A stretch of 64,000 bases of DNA, from positions 186,001-250,000 of the forward strand of contig NZ_NSGF01000003.1 of assembly GCF_002294995.1 (NCBI RefSeq). The letters run 5' to 3'. The position numbers and the translations under genes are program-made. This document shows, piece by piece, positions 1 through 9,137 of this stretch. Position 1 is the first letter of the stretch. Each line of letters begins with the position of its first letter. The stretch is from Mesorhizobium sp. WSM3860. Lineage in GTDB: Bacteria > Pseudomonadota > Alphaproteobacteria > Rhizobiales > Rhizobiaceae. The notes under the pieces were generated by a model. That model saw only the letters and a program-made list of their open reading frames with translations, made no database searches and had not been told where the DNA came from.

Positions 1-95
1 GAGAGATAGGCTTCGGTGATCTCGGCAGCCGAAATCTCCTTGCCGCGCAGCTTGGCGCGCGCCTCGGAAATGGTGAGATGTGTGAGGTCGCTCAT
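1..95 (-). CDS. gatA: GatA, aspartyl/glutamyl-tRNA amidotransferase subunit A (5' end only)
   Basis: Only the first 31 codons are in the window; the gene continues past base 1. The visible N-terminus starts MSDLTHLTISEARAKLRGKE, the usual start of the amidase subunit of the GatCAB complex, which converts misacylated Glu-tRNA(Gln) or Asp-tRNA(Asn) to the correct aminoacyl-tRNA. The catalytic Ser-cisSer-Lys region lies outside the window. The ATG overlaps the TGA of the upstream GNAT gene by one base (TGATG), which suggests translational coupling. The order gatC-GNAT-gatA on this strand supports the call. Confidence 0.9.
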   Translation of the reverse strand, partial: MSDLTHLTISEARAKLRGKEISAAEITEAYL

Positions 96-553
96 CAGGC
101 AAGGCTCTTTTCGTAAAACACCGACCATTGGGAGTCGGGATAATCCAGCACCGGGCCGCAACGCGAAAACCCGGCGCGTTCATAGACGGTCCAGGCGGCA
201 GGGTGGCGATCGCCGGTCTCCAGAACCAGGCGCTTCAGGCCTTCCTGTCGCGCCAGACCCTCGATCCGTGCAACGATTTGGGCACCGATCTTCTGGCCGC
301 GATGCGAGGGCCGCGTGTACATGCGCTTGACCTCGCCGACCGCGTCCTCATGGCGCTTCAGCGCGCCGCAGCCGACCGCAAGGCCGCCGTCGCGGGCGAC
401 GAACACGGTCGTGTCGTGGCCAGCCATCTGCTCGACGGTGAGGTGATAGCAATGTTCCGGCGGCGTCAGTTCGAGCAGCGCAGTGTTGAGCTCCGCGACC
501 AGCGCGCGCACGTCGTCCTGCAAGGGCGTCTCGACGCCGATCTCGACGGCCAT
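95..553 (-). CDS. GNAT-family N-acetyltransferase inserted between gatC and gatA
   Basis: This 152-residue protein has the GNAT fold signature: a central beta strand followed by an acetyl-CoA pyrophosphate loop at residues 84-91 (HRGQKIGA), then a C-terminal region ending in WTVYERAGF (121-129) typical of the family. It would transfer an acetyl group from acetyl-CoA to an amine, but the substrate cannot be read from the sequence. It starts 6 bases after the gatC stop and its own stop overlaps the gatA start, so it is almost certainly co-transcribed and co-translated with the amidotransferase. A role in translation or tRNA metabolism is an inference from position only. Confidence 0.85.
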   Translation of the reverse strand: MAVEIGVETPLQDDVRALVAELNTALLELTPPEHCYHLTVEQMAGHDTTVFVARDGGLAVGCGALKRHEDAVGEVKRMYTRPSHRGQKIGAQIVARIEGLARQEGLKRLVLETGDRHPAAWTVYERAGFSRCGPVLDYPDSQWSVFYEKSLA

Positions 554-559
554 CCTGCC

Positions 560-847
560 CTACTCCACGACCTTGGGAACGAGGAAGAAATTCTCTTCCG
601 TGGCCGGCGCGTTGGCGACGATGTCGACCGCCTTTTTGCCGTCGGTGACAATATCCTGCCGTTTCTTCATCTCCAACGGCGTGACCGAAGTCATCGGTTC
701 GACGCCGGAGACGTCCACCTCGTTCAACTGCTCGACGAAGCCAAGGATGGCGTTCAGCTCGCCGGTCATGCGCTCGGCATCCTGCTCGCTCACCGCAATC
801 CGGGCAAGATGCGCGACGCGCTTCACGGTCTGAAGATCAACGGACAT
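560..847 (-). CDS. gatC: GatC, aspartyl/glutamyl-tRNA amidotransferase subunit C
   Basis: The 95-residue length and sequence match GatC, the small belt-like subunit that wraps around GatA and stabilises the GatCAB complex. Visible family features are the N-terminal [10 protein letters not shown] helix (8-17), the central [12 protein letters not shown] segment (41-52) and a C-terminal FFLVPKVVE. It is the first gene of a leftward gatC-GNAT-gatA unit. gatB is not in the window. Confidence 0.95.
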   Translation of the reverse strand: MSVDLQTVKRVAHLARIAVSEQDAERMTGELNAILGFVEQLNEVDVSGVEPMTSVTPLEMKKRQDIVTDGKKAVDIVANAPATEENFFLVPKVVE

Positions 848-988
848 GTCTATTTGCCTCGGGAAAACCAGTGCGGGCTATAGCGGCGCCGCGCTTGCGG
901 CGCAACATCGATCATGCCGCGCGGACCGTGATGCGGTGCTTCGGGCGCCGCCCTAGGTAGAGCTACCCGTATTGCATAGGGCGAGCGC

Positions 989-1696
989 CTAGATCGTGAT
1001 CGCTTTGCCGATCTCGGGCAGCGCCACCTTGACACCGGATCCCTCCATGCCGGCCACGAATTTGTCGGCGGTCTGGTCGATGATCGGGAAGGTGCCGAAA
1101 TGGCAGGGAACGACCGAATCGAAGCTGAAAAAGCGGCGGCAGGCAAGGGCAGCCACCGCGCCGCCCATGGTGAAGCGATCGCCGATCGGCACGATGCCGA
1201 TCTTCGGTTCATGCAATTCGTTGATCAGCCCCATATCGGAAAAAATGTCGGTGTCGCCCATGTGGTAAAGCGTCTTGTCCTGCGGGAAATGCAGCACGAG
1301 CCCGCCCGGATTGCCGAGATAGGTGTTGGTGCCGTCTTGTCCGCCAAACGAAGAGGAGTGCAAAGCCTGGACGAAGGTGGTGGTGAAGGGACCGCAATCG
1401 ACCGTACCACCGATATTGCCGGGGTTTATCTTCTTATCGCTGACACCCTGGCCGACGAGATACATGCATATCTCGAAATTTGCGACCAGCATGGCGCCGC
1501 TCTTGTTCAGCACCTCGGAGGCGCCGCTGATATGATCGCTGTGGCCGTGGGTCAGAAGAACGTGCGTCACCCCTTCGGCTGGGTTCTCCCAGCCGCCCGT
1601 CCATGACGGATTGCCGACCAGATACGGGTCGATGAGGATGTTGGCGTCCTTAGTCTCGATGCGGAATGCCGAATGTCCGTACCAGGTTAGTTTCAT
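989..1696 (-). CDS. Metal-dependent hydrolase, UPF0173 / metallo-beta-lactamase fold
   Basis: This 235-residue protein starts [11 protein letters not shown] and contains the zinc-binding HxHxDH motif (H50, H52, D54, H55 in THGHSDH), a later PCHFGTFP loop and a DTDIFSDM segment. These are the hallmarks of the UPF0173 (UlaG-like) metallo-beta-lactamase family, cytosolic hydrolases of mostly unknown substrate. I chose the ATG at 1696 because it begins the conserved first strand and is preceded by a GAGGAA ribosome site; a longer in-frame start at 1768 would add 24 non-conserved residues. It stands alone, leftward, between gatC and the divergent ruvX. Confidence 0.9.
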   Translation of the reverse strand: MKLTWYGHSAFRIETKDANILIDPYLVGNPSWTGGWENPAEGVTHVLLTHGHSDHISGASEVLNKSGAMLVANFEICMYLVGQGVSDKKINPGNIGGTVDCGPFTTTFVQALHSSSFGGQDGTNTYLGNPGGLVLHFPQDKTLYHMGDTDIFSDMGLINELHEPKIGIVPIGDRFTMGGAVAALACRRFFSFDSVVPCHFGTFPIIDQTADKFVAGMEGSGVKVALPEIGKAITI

Positions 1697-1804
1697 GAAA
1701 GGGATTCCTCGATTTTCTCGTTGCCAAAGGATAGAACGCCGACGGCAAATTGAAAGTCCCGCGGCCAATCAAAAAGCCGCGCGGCGACTAACCAGGACGA
1801 GCTG

Positions 1805-2287
1805 TTGAGCATCATAGGCATCGAGGAATTGCCGCCCCTTCTCGCGGGCGGCCGCACGCTCGCCGGGCTTGATCTGGGCGACAAGACGATCGGCGTGGCG
1901 GTGTCGGACCGCGGTCTGTCCTTTGCCCATCCGCGCCCGGTCATCCTGCGCAAGAAGTTTTCGCTCGATGCCGTCCAGTTGCTGGCTCAGCTCGAGAAGG
2001 ACAATGTCGGCGCGATCGTGCTCGGCCTTCCCGTCAACATGGACGGATCGGAAGGTCCGCGCGCCCAGAAATCCCGCGCCTTCGCGCGCAACATGGCCGC
2101 CTTGTCCGACCTGCCCTTCGTGCTGTGGGACGAGCGGCTGTCGACGGTCGCCGCGGAACGGACGCTGATCGAGATGGATTTCTCGCGCAAGAAGCGCGCC
2201 GGCAAGATCGATTCGGCGGCGGCGGCCTTTATTCTGCAGGGAGCGTTGGACCGACTCCAGTTGCTCGGCCGAACCGATCGGGGCTGA
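1805..2287 (+). CDS. ruvX: RuvX/YqgF, putative pre-16S rRNA nuclease
   Basis: The 160-residue protein has the RNase H-like YqgF fold: [14 protein letters not shown] at 22-35 with the first catalytic Asp, [17 protein letters not shown] at 71-87, WDERLST at 108-114 and a final [11 protein letters not shown] helix at 135-145 with the last acidic residue. The family processes the 5' end of 16S rRNA precursors. The only start upstream of the conserved core is TTG at 1805, an unusual initiation codon. Its last 59 bases overlap the 3' end of the oppositely oriented gene at 2229-2570. Confidence 0.93.
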   Translation: MSIIGIEELPPLLAGGRTLAGLDLGDKTIGVAVSDRGLSFAHPRPVILRKKFSLDAVQLLAQLEKDNVGAIVLGLPVNMDGSEGPRAQKSRAFARNMAALSDLPFVLWDERLSTVAAERTLIEMDFSRKKRAGKIDSAAAAFILQGALDRLQLLGRTDRG

Positions 2288-2570
2288 CAGGGCCTTTCCG
2301 GCGCCGCCTGATCCATTCGGCGATTTGGTGCCGGCGGCGGAATGCCACCAGCCCGAGCAGCAGGAAACTGTCGAACACGCAGGCCCGCGCGACCATGCCG
2401 GGGATGATTCCCGGATCAACGCCGAGCATCTGGCCGTAAAGCTGGAAGACCAGGTCGTGCAATTGGCGGCTGAGCATCACGTAGCCGAAATTGATGTCGT
2501 TGAGAGACAGGAAGAACCATCCCCAGAACAGGACCAGCGGAGCCGCCCAGAATGCGAACAAGGCGCGCAT
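2229..2570 (-). CDS. DUF6105-like small membrane protein
   Basis: This 113-residue protein has two hydrophobic segments, at about 3-22 and 62-78, separated by a loop reading [21 protein letters not shown] recognise it as similar to a rhizobial family (DUF6105) of unknown function. The start at 2570 coincides with the stop of the upstream gene, so the two are coupled. The C-terminal coding region overlaps ruvX tail-to-tail by 59 bases. Function unknown; an inner-membrane location is predicted from the two segments. Confidence 0.7.
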   Translation of the reverse strand: MRALFAFWAAPLVLFWGWFFLSLNDINFGYVMLSRQLHDLVFQLYGQMLGVDPGIIPGMVARACVFDSFLLLGLVAFRRRHQIAEWIRRRRKGPVSPDRFGRATGVGPTLPAE

Positions 2571-3130
2571 CAGCGGCGACCTCCGGGTCTGGTTTCCGGC
2601 AGGCTGGAGACGCGGGACAGGAGCGAGCTGTGCGCGACGCCCGCCGCCATGCGATGGGAAACCAGGCGGGCTTCACTTTCATGCAAGGTCATCGCGGCGA
2701 GAGCCGAGCGTCGCTCGGCGAGCACCGCGACATAAGAGGCGAGCAGCGCCGTCATCTGGATGGCGACGACCATGAACAGCCCGTTGATGCCTTGCGCGGC
2801 GCCGCCGACGAGAATCACCGAAAGCAGGAAGGAGGCGCAGATGAAGGCTATCCGCACCATCGTATCGCCCGCTTCCGGCCTTGTCGCGATGTTGAGCAGC
2901 GTCTCGACGAAGGCCCAACAGAACAGCAGCGCGACGATCAGCAGAGCGACCGCGAGCGGCGCTACGACGAGAGCATGATCGAGACCCGGGAAACGGCTGC
3001 TTTGCAGCGAGACGCCAAGCACGCCGAGCGCCGACGCGATGCCGCGATTGCCATCCATGCAGATGTAGGCCAGCAGGGCGAAGACGACCGCCCAGTGCAA
3101 GGCCAGAAATGATGTCAACACGTGCCGCAT
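2570..3130 (-). CDS. Hypothetical multi-pass membrane protein
   Basis: This 186-residue protein starts MRHVLTSFLALHWAVVFALL and shows about four hydrophobic segments (roughly 5-25, 50-75, 90-112 and 118-135), then a charged C-terminal tail. The ATG at 3130 has an AGGAAG ribosome site; an in-frame GTG at 3154 is possible. Its stop overlaps the start of the following small membrane protein, so the pair forms a two-gene unit. I recognise no family and assign no function. Confidence 0.7.
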   Translation of the reverse strand: MRHVLTSFLALHWAVVFALLAYICMDGNRGIASALGVLGVSLQSSRFPGLDHALVVAPLAVALLIVALLFCWAFVETLLNIATRPEAGDTMVRIAFICASFLLSVILVGGAAQGINGLFMVVAIQMTALLASYVAVLAERRSALAAMTLHESEARLVSHRMAAGVAHSSLLSRVSSLPETRPGGRR

Positions 3131-3285
3131 GCGCTTCCTGCCTTGGGGGAGCACGGGATCGTCATGGTTAACATTTCCCTACTCCGGTGGACAGAGTGGG
3201 CTCCGCGAAGCCTCATCGCAACGGAAACCATTCGTTAAGGTTAACGGCAATCCACAGGCCGGCGATGGAACGCCTCTCAGGCTGC

Positions 3286-4950
3286 TCAGCTCAGCGGCGG
3301 GTAGAGCGTGTCGATGATCATGCGCGCGTCATGGCGCGAATCGAGCATGCCGTAGGTGGTGCGCCATTGGCCGCCGAGCCTTGTTTCGACGAAGGCGTCG
3401 GCAATCCGCCCTGCCCCCATCCGGCGCAGCTCTGCCGCCGCCGCCGAAAGCGCCAGCTGTTCGGTCAGCAGGCGCGCCGAGCCTTGGTCGGTCGAAGCCA
3501 CCTGCATGGCCGCGTTGAGCACGCCGATGGTGCCCCGCCCGCCGGCGCCGAGGTCGCGGTCGATGCCGGCCAGCACCTCCTCGAACAGGCCTGGCGCGCG
3601 GCCAAGCACACGCAGCACGTCGAGCGCCATGACGTTGCCGGAGCCTTCCCAGATCGCGTTGACCGGAGCCTCACGGTAGTAGCGGGCAAGCGGCGCTTCC
3701 TCGACATAGCCGTTGCCGCCGAGGCACTCCATCGCCTCGTAAAGCAACGCCGGCGCGATCTTGCATACCCAGTATTTCACCACCGGCGTCATGGCGCGGG
3801 CAAAGGCCGCCTCGCCGCGATCGCTCGCCGCCTCGTCGAAGGAACGCGCCAGCCGGAACGACAGCGCCGTCGCGGCGGCAACGTCGAGCGCCATGTCGGC
3901 AAGGACCCGCTGCATCAGCGGCTGGTCGACCAGACCGGTGCCGAACACCTGGCGATGACGCGCGTGATGGACGGCTTCGGTCAGGCCAGCGCGCATGATC
4001 GCTGACGAAGCGACGGCGCAGTCGAGCCTGGTCAGCGTGACCATGTCCATGATCGTCTTGATCCCGGCGCCCGGCTCGCCGACCATCTCGCCGATGGCAT
4101 TGACGAACTCGACTTCCGACGAGGCGTTGGAGCGGTTGCCGAGCTTGTCCTTCAGCCGCTGGAAGCGGAAGCCATTGCCCGAGCCGTCGCCCAGGATCCG
4201 CGGAACCAGGAAGCATGAAAGCCCTTCCGGCACCTGCCCGAGCACGAGAAAGGCGTCCGACATCGGCGCCGACATGAACCATTTATGGCCGGTCAGCCGA
4301 TAGAAACCGTTTCCGGCGCGCTCGGCTCTTGTGATATTCGCGCGCACGTCGGTGCCGCCCTGTTTCTCGGTCATCCCCATGCCGAGGGTAAGCCCGGTCT
4401 TTTGCACTGGCGGCTTCTGACTCTGGTCGTATTTGCGCGTCGTCACGCGCGGCGCCCATTCGCGGAACAGCTTTGGGCTCGCCATCAGCGCCGCCAGCGA
4501 GGCGCTGGTCATGGTGATGGGGCAAAGATGTCCGGTTTCGAGCTCCGCAGTCAGATAGAAGCGCGCCGCCCTCACCTGATGCCGGCGGCCGATCTCGGCG
4601 TCGCCGTTTTCCCAAACCGAGGAATGCAGGCCGCCGGCAACCGAGCGTCGCATGAGCGCATGATAAGCGGGATGGAACTCGACCAGATCGACGCGGCGGC
4701 CCTGGCGGTCATGCGTCCTGAGCTTCGGTGTGTCGGTGTTGGCGAGGCGGGCAAGTTCCTGTGCCTCCTGCGTCATGACGAACCTGCCGAGCCCGTCCAG
4801 ATCCTTGCGGACGGAATCGGAAAAACGCTCGGCAAGCTGGATGAGCAACGGATCGCCCCGCCATGCGTTGCCGCCCGTCATTGGCGGCGGCTGGTTGATC
4901 ACCTCGTCGGTCACGCCCAATCCTTCAGTTGGCAGAGAGGTCCTTACCAT
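3286..4950 (-). CDS. Acyl-CoA dehydrogenase family protein, AidB-like
   Basis: This 554-residue flavoprotein has the acyl-CoA dehydrogenase layout with AidB-type features: an N-terminal extension of about 180 residues, the FAD/substrate motif MTEKQGGTDVRAN (193-205), GHKWFMSAPMSD (221-232) and a C-terminal helical bundle with ECLGGNGY and WEGSGNVMALDVLR. AidB proteins (isovaleryl-CoA dehydrogenase relatives) belong to the alkylation response in E. coli, but whether this one does is unknown. The ATG at 4950 fits the start of the conserved N-terminus (NQPPPMTGGNAW follows); the open frame upstream runs into the pyrB promoter region. It is divergent from pyrB. Confidence 0.88.
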   Translation of the reverse strand: MVRTSLPTEGLGVTDEVINQPPPMTGGNAWRGDPLLIQLAERFSDSVRKDLDGLGRFVMTQEAQELARLANTDTPKLRTHDRQGRRVDLVEFHPAYHALMRRSVAGGLHSSVWENGDAEIGRRHQVRAARFYLTAELETGHLCPITMTSASLAALMASPKLFREWAPRVTTRKYDQSQKPPVQKTGLTLGMGMTEKQGGTDVRANITRAERAGNGFYRLTGHKWFMSAPMSDAFLVLGQVPEGLSCFLVPRILGDGSGNGFRFQRLKDKLGNRSNASSEVEFVNAIGEMVGEPGAGIKTIMDMVTLTRLDCAVASSAIMRAGLTEAVHHARHRQVFGTGLVDQPLMQRVLADMALDVAAATALSFRLARSFDEAASDRGEAAFARAMTPVVKYWVCKIAPALLYEAMECLGGNGYVEEAPLARYYREAPVNAIWEGSGNVMALDVLRVLGRAPGLFEEVLAGIDRDLGAGGRGTIGVLNAAMQVASTDQGSARLLTEQLALSAAAAELRRMGAGRIADAFVETRLGGQWRTTYGMLDSRHDARMIIDTLYPPLS

Positions 4951-5096
4951 CTCAAGGCCGCGGTCGCGAATCCGAAGCCATCGGGCCTTATAGCCAAGCA
5001 ATGCAAGGCGCGCGACGAAAATACCGGGGAGAACGGCCGCAATCCAAAGCCAGCGCTTGCGGCTGACCGGACCGCACCCTATAGCAGCGCCTTGAG

Positions 5097-6062
5097 ATGA
5101 CCGACGCTTCGTCCCTGCCGCTGTTCCCTCACCGCCATCTTCTAGGCATCCGCGATCTTTCCCCCGCCGATATCGAGCTGCTGCTCGATCGCGCCGACCG
5201 GGCCGTATCGATCTCGCGGCAATCTGAAAAGAAGACCTCGACGCTGCGCGGCCGGACACAAATCAACCTCTTCTACGAGGCCTCGACCCGTACGCAGTCG
5301 TCCTTCGAGCTCGCGGGAAAACGGCTCGGCGCCGACGTGATGAACATGTCGGTGGCGAGTTCTTCGGTGAAGAAGGGCGAGACGCTGATCGACACCGCCA
5401 TGACCCTCAACGCCATGCGTCCGGATATCCTGATCATCCGCCATCAGTCGGCGGGCGCGGCAGCGCTTCTGGCGCAAAAGGTCGGCTGCTCGGTGGTCAA
5501 CGCCGGCGACGGCGCGCATGAGCATCCGACGCAGGCGCTGCTCGACGCGCTGACCATCCGCCGCGCCAAGGGACCGCTGTCGAAGCTGATCGTGGCGATC
5601 TGCGGCGACATTCTGCATTCGCGCGTCGCCCGCTCCAACATCATGCTCTTGAACGCGCTCGGCGCGCAGGTGCGGGTCGTCGCACCCTCGACGCTGTTGC
5701 CCGCGGGCATCGACAGGATGGGCGTGGTCGTGTCGCGCTCCATGACCGAAGGGTTGAAGAACGCCGATGTCGTGATGATGCTCCGCCTGCAGCGCGAGCG
5801 CATGGAAGGCGCCTTCGTGCCGTCGATCCGCGAATATTTCCGCTATTTCGGCCTCGACGCCGAGAAGCTGAAAGCGGCCAAGGAGGATGCGCTGGTCATG
5901 CATCCCGGGCCGATGAACCGCGGCGTCGAGATCGCCTCGGAGATCGCCGACGGGCCTCAGAGCGTCATCCAGGAACAGGTCGAGATGGGCGTAGCCGTGC
6001 GCATGGCGGTTATGGAAGCGCTGTTAGACCGGCGCCGCAACCAAGAGGGACGCGGCGCATGA
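5097..6062 (+). CDS. pyrB: Aspartate carbamoyltransferase catalytic subunit
   Basis: PyrB condenses carbamoyl phosphate and aspartate to carbamoyl aspartate, the committed step of pyrimidine synthesis. The 321-residue protein carries the carbamoyl-phosphate motif STRTQ (63-67), the SSSVKKGET loop (88-96), HPTQALLD, and the C-terminal [12 protein letters not shown]. The length is normal. The start overlaps the end of a long non-coding extension of the divergent gene but not its annotated start. Its stop overlaps the next gene by 4 bases (ATGA). No pyrI-like regulatory subunit is nearby, as expected for the class that pairs with a dihydroorotase-like partner. Confidence 0.97.
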   Translation: MTDASSLPLFPHRHLLGIRDLSPADIELLLDRADRAVSISRQSEKKTSTLRGRTQINLFYEASTRTQSSFELAGKRLGADVMNMSVASSSVKKGETLIDTAMTLNAMRPDILIIRHQSAGAAALLAQKVGCSVVNAGDGAHEHPTQALLDALTIRRAKGPLSKLIVAICGDILHSRVARSNIMLLNALGAQVRVVAPSTLLPAGIDRMGVVVSRSMTEGLKNADVVMMLRLQRERMEGAFVPSIREYFRYFGLDAEKLKAAKEDALVMHPGPMNRGVEIASEIADGPQSVIQEQVEMGVAVRMAVMEALLDRRRNQEGRGA

Positions 6063-7345
6063 GCGTGACGCTCTTCAACAGGGCGCACATCGTCGACCCC
6101 TCGCGCGGTGTCGACGAGATCGGCGCCGTCATCGTCGATGGCCGCAGGATCGCCGCCGCCGGCAAGGCGGCGCTGAACCAGGGCGCGCCCGAAGGCGCTG
6201 TCGTCATCGACTGCGCCGGCAAGACGATTATTCCGGGTCTCATCGATGCTCGCGTCTTCATCGGCGAACCCGGCGGTGAGCACCGCGAGACCATCGCCTC
6301 GGCAAGCGTCGCGGCGGCAGCCGGCGGCGTCACCTCCATCGTCATGATGCCCGACACCAATCCGGTGATCGACAATGTGGCGCTGGTCGAGTTCGTGCTG
6401 CGCACGGCAAGGGACACCGCAAGCGTCAACATCTTCCCGGCGGCGGCAATCACCAAGGGTCTCGACGGCCGCGAGATGACCGAGTTCGGCCTGCTGCGCG
6501 AAGCCGGCGCCGTGGCCTTCACCGATGGTCGACACACGATTGCCAACGCATTGGTCATGCGCCGCGCGCTGACTTACGCCCGCGATTTCGGTGCGGTGAT
6601 CGCGCATGAAACCCAGGATGCCGACCTTGCCTCGGCCGGCGTGATGAACGAGGGCCTTTATGCGAGCTGGCTCGGCCTTTCCGGCATCCCGCGCGAGGCC
6701 GAGCTCATCCCGCTGGTGCGGGACTTGGCGCTGGCGCGGCTGACCGGCGGCGCCTATCACGCCGCCAAGATCTCGACGGCGATGGCGGTTGGCGCGGTGA
6801 GCCGGGCAAAGGCCGACGGCGCCAATGTCACGGCGGGCGTCGCCATCCACAATCTGTCGCTCAACGAGAACGATGTCGGCGAATACCGCACCTTCTTCCG
6901 GCTCACCCCGCCCTTGCGCGCCGAGGAGGACCGGCTGACGATGGTCGAGGCGATCAAGGACGGCACGATCGATATCGTCGTCTCATCGCACGACCCGCAG
7001 GATGTCGACACCAAGCGACTGCCTTTCGCCGATGCCGCCGCCGGCGCGATCGGGTTGGAGACGCTGCTTGGCGCAGCACTTCGGCTCTACCACAATGGCG
7101 ATGTGCCGCTGCTCAGGCTGGTTGAGACCCTGTCGACCGCGCCGGCAAGACTGTTCGGCCTGCCCGGCGGCACGCTGAAGCCGGGTGCCGCGGCCGATCT
7201 TGCGCTGGTCGATCTTGACGAGCCCTGGATCGTTAGCGAGAGCGGCCTGCGCTCGCGATCCAAGAACACCTGTTTCGAAGGCGCGCGCCTTCAGGGCAAA
7301 GTCTTGCAAACCATGGTGGCGGGCCGCACAGTGTTTTCGGCCTGA
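6059..7345 (+). CDS. pyrC: Dihydroorotase-like protein PyrC' (probably non-catalytic partner of PyrB)
   Basis: This 428-residue amidohydrolase-fold protein resembles type I dihydroorotase throughout, but the metal-binding DxHxHxREPG motif reads [10 protein letters not shown] (63-72), with both histidines gone, and the usual DHAPH region reads SSHDPQDVD. Lys133 in [10 protein letters not shown], equivalent to the carboxylated lysine region, is kept. In Pseudomonas such 'dead' dihydroorotases are structural subunits of the aspartate carbamoyltransferase complex. The 4-base overlap with pyrB supports the same role here. If so, the real dihydroorotase must be encoded elsewhere. Many annotation pipelines call it dihydroorotase. 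Confidence 0.9.
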   Translation: MSVTLFNRAHIVDPSRGVDEIGAVIVDGRRIAAAGKAALNQGAPEGAVVIDCAGKTIIPGLIDARVFIGEPGGEHRETIASASVAAAAGGVTSIVMMPDTNPVIDNVALVEFVLRTARDTASVNIFPAAAITKGLDGREMTEFGLLREAGAVAFTDGRHTIANALVMRRALTYARDFGAVIAHETQDADLASAGVMNEGLYASWLGLSGIPREAELIPLVRDLALARLTGGAYHAAKISTAMAVGAVSRAKADGANVTAGVAIHNLSLNENDVGEYRTFFRLTPPLRAEEDRLTMVEAIKDGTIDIVVSSHDPQDVDTKRLPFADAAAGAIGLETLLGAALRLYHNGDVPLLRLVETLSTAPARLFGLPGGTLKPGAAADLALVDLDEPWIVSESGLRSRSKNTCFEGARLQGKVLQTMVAGRTVFSA

Positions 7346-7402
7346 ACGTCAACCGACCAAAGCCGGGAAGCAGCTCCGATCGGAGAAATAGGTGGGGGAA
7401 CA

Positions 7403-7984
7403 ATGGGTTACGGTGTCGCGCTGATCTTTGGATACCTGCTCGGCTCGATTCCGTTCGGGCTGTTGATTACCCGCGCGGCCGGTCTCGGCGACGTGCGCCA
7501 GATCGGCTCCGGCAACATCGGCGCGACCAATGTGCTGCGCACCGGCAACAAGGGGCTGGCCGCTGCGACGCTGCTGCTCGATGCGCTGAAGGGCACCGCG
7601 GCAGTGCTGATCGCCGGACATTTCTCGCCCGACTTCGGACTGCTCGCCGGCTTCGGCGCTTTCCTCGGCCACCTGTTTCCGGTCTGGCTAGGCTTCAAGG
7701 GCGGCAAGGGCGTGGCCACCTATCTCGGCGTGCTGCTCGGGCTTGCCTGGCAGGGCATGGTTGTCTTTGCCGTCGTCTGGCTCGCCATGGCCTTCCTGTT
7801 TCGCTACTCCTCGCTCGCGGCGCTTGCGGCGGCGGTGGTCGTGCCGATCGCGCTTTACGTCATCAGCACGCCTCAGATCGCCGGCCTGTTCGCGCTGATG
7901 AGCCTGATCGTCTTCATCAAGCACCGCGCCAACATCTCGCGGCTGCTCGCCGGCACCGAGGGCAAGATCGGGGCGAAGGGGTGA
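7403..7984 (+). CDS. plsY: Glycerol-3-phosphate acyltransferase PlsY
   Basis: PlsY transfers an acyl group from acyl-phosphate to glycerol-3-phosphate, the first step of phospholipid synthesis, at the inner membrane. The 193-residue protein has several membrane segments and the three PlsY loops: GSIPFG (14-19), GSGNIGATN (35-43) and [18 protein letters not shown] (89-106). The length is typical. A GTGGGGGAACA leader precedes the ATG. Its stop overlaps the dprA GTG start, so the two are co-translated. Confidence 0.96.
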   Translation: MGYGVALIFGYLLGSIPFGLLITRAAGLGDVRQIGSGNIGATNVLRTGNKGLAAATLLLDALKGTAAVLIAGHFSPDFGLLAGFGAFLGHLFPVWLGFKGGKGVATYLGVLLGLAWQGMVVFAVVWLAMAFLFRYSSLAALAAAVVVPIALYVISTPQIAGLFALMSLIVFIKHRANISRLLAGTEGKIGAKG

Positions 7985-9108
7985 GTGCTCCGATCGCCGG
8001 CCCGCGCCTCAGCGAGCGGCAGCGGCTTGCCTGGCTTCGCCTGATCCGCACGCCGAATGTCGGCCCTGCCTCTTTTCGCGAACTGATCAACCGCTTCGGC
8101 TCGGCCGAAGCCGCGCTCGAAATGCTACCCGAGCTGATGATCTCGGGTGGCGCCAACCGCATCGCTCGCATTCCCTCTGCCGGCGAAGCCGAGGCGGAGT
8201 TGGAAGCGGCCCGGCGCGCCGGCGCCCGGTTCGTCGGCATCGGCGAAGCAGATTATCCCGCTTTGCTGAAGACCTTAGACAACCCGCCGCCGCTGTTGGC
8301 GGTGAAGGGCGAAGGCGCGGTATTCCGTCTCCCTGCGGTGGCGATCGTCGGCGCCCGCAACGCCTCGCTCGCCGGCATCAAGATGGCGCGCATGCTGGCG
8401 GTCGACCTCGGCCGCGACGGCTACGCCATCGTCTCCGGCCTCGCACGCGGCATCGACACCGCGGCGCATCAGGGGAGCCTTTCGACCGGGACCGTCGGCG
8501 TGCTGGCCGGCGGCCTCGATGTCCCCTACCCGCCGGAAAATGCCGGTCTGTGCGACGACATCGCCGAGCGCGGCGGCGCCATCGTTTCAGAAATGCCGTT
8601 CGGCTGGCAGCCGCGAGCACAGGATTTCCCGCGCCGCAACCGCCTCGTCGCTGGCATGGCGCTCGGGCTCGTCGTGGTCGAAGCCGCACAGCGCTCCGGT
8701 TCGCTGATCAGCGCCAGGCTGGCCGGCGAGATGGGCCGACTGGTCTTCTCGGTTCCGGGCTCACCACTTGACCCGCGCGCCGCGGGCAGCAATGCGCTGC
8801 TCAAGGACGGCGCCACGCTCGTCACCGAAGCGGCCGACATTCTGGGCGCGCTGGCACCGCTGGCTGGCACTCGCCCGCCAAGGACCATGCCGCTCGCCGA
8901 GGCTCCCGACCTGTCGGCAATGCCGCCGCCCGGCGACAACGAACGCGCCGACGTGCTGGAAGCGCTCGGCCCGACGCCGATTGCGGTGGACGAGATCATC
9001 CGCCACACAGGCTTGAGCGCGGCGCAGATCGCGATGGTGCTGCTTGAGCTCGACCTTGCCGGACGCCTCGATCGCCATGCCGGCGGGAGCGTGTCGCTGG
9101 TTGCGTGA
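7981..9108 (+). CDS. dprA: DNA-processing protein DprA
   Basis: DprA loads RecA on incoming single-stranded DNA during transformation. The 375-residue protein starts with GTG overlapping plsY. It has an N-terminal helix-hairpin-like region, then the Rossmann-like core from about residue 80 to 290 ([50 protein letters not shown]). The C-terminal winged-helix domain (about 310-375) includes [20 protein letters not shown]. It is full length. plsY-dprA adjacency after the pyr genes is a common alphaproteobacterial arrangement. Confidence 0.96.
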   Translation: MSAPIAGPRLSERQRLAWLRLIRTPNVGPASFRELINRFGSAEAALEMLPELMISGGANRIARIPSAGEAEAELEAARRAGARFVGIGEADYPALLKTLDNPPPLLAVKGEGAVFRLPAVAIVGARNASLAGIKMARMLAVDLGRDGYAIVSGLARGIDTAAHQGSLSTGTVGVLAGGLDVPYPPENAGLCDDIAERGGAIVSEMPFGWQPRAQDFPRRNRLVAGMALGLVVVEAAQRSGSLISARLAGEMGRLVFSVPGSPLDPRAAGSNALLKDGATLVTEAADILGALAPLAGTRPPRTMPLAEAPDLSAMPPPGDNERADVLEALGPTPIAVDEIIRHTGLSAAQIAMVLLELDLAGRLDRHAGGSVSLVA

Positions 9109-9137
9109 ACCCGGCTGCCCCGACCTGCGGCTTCAGC

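Noticed and set aside
886..903. GCGCCGC-GCTT-GCGGCGC hairpin upstream of gatC
   Set aside because: Strong stem, but it is upstream of both flanking genes' ends without a U-tract and in GC-rich DNA, so chance is likely.
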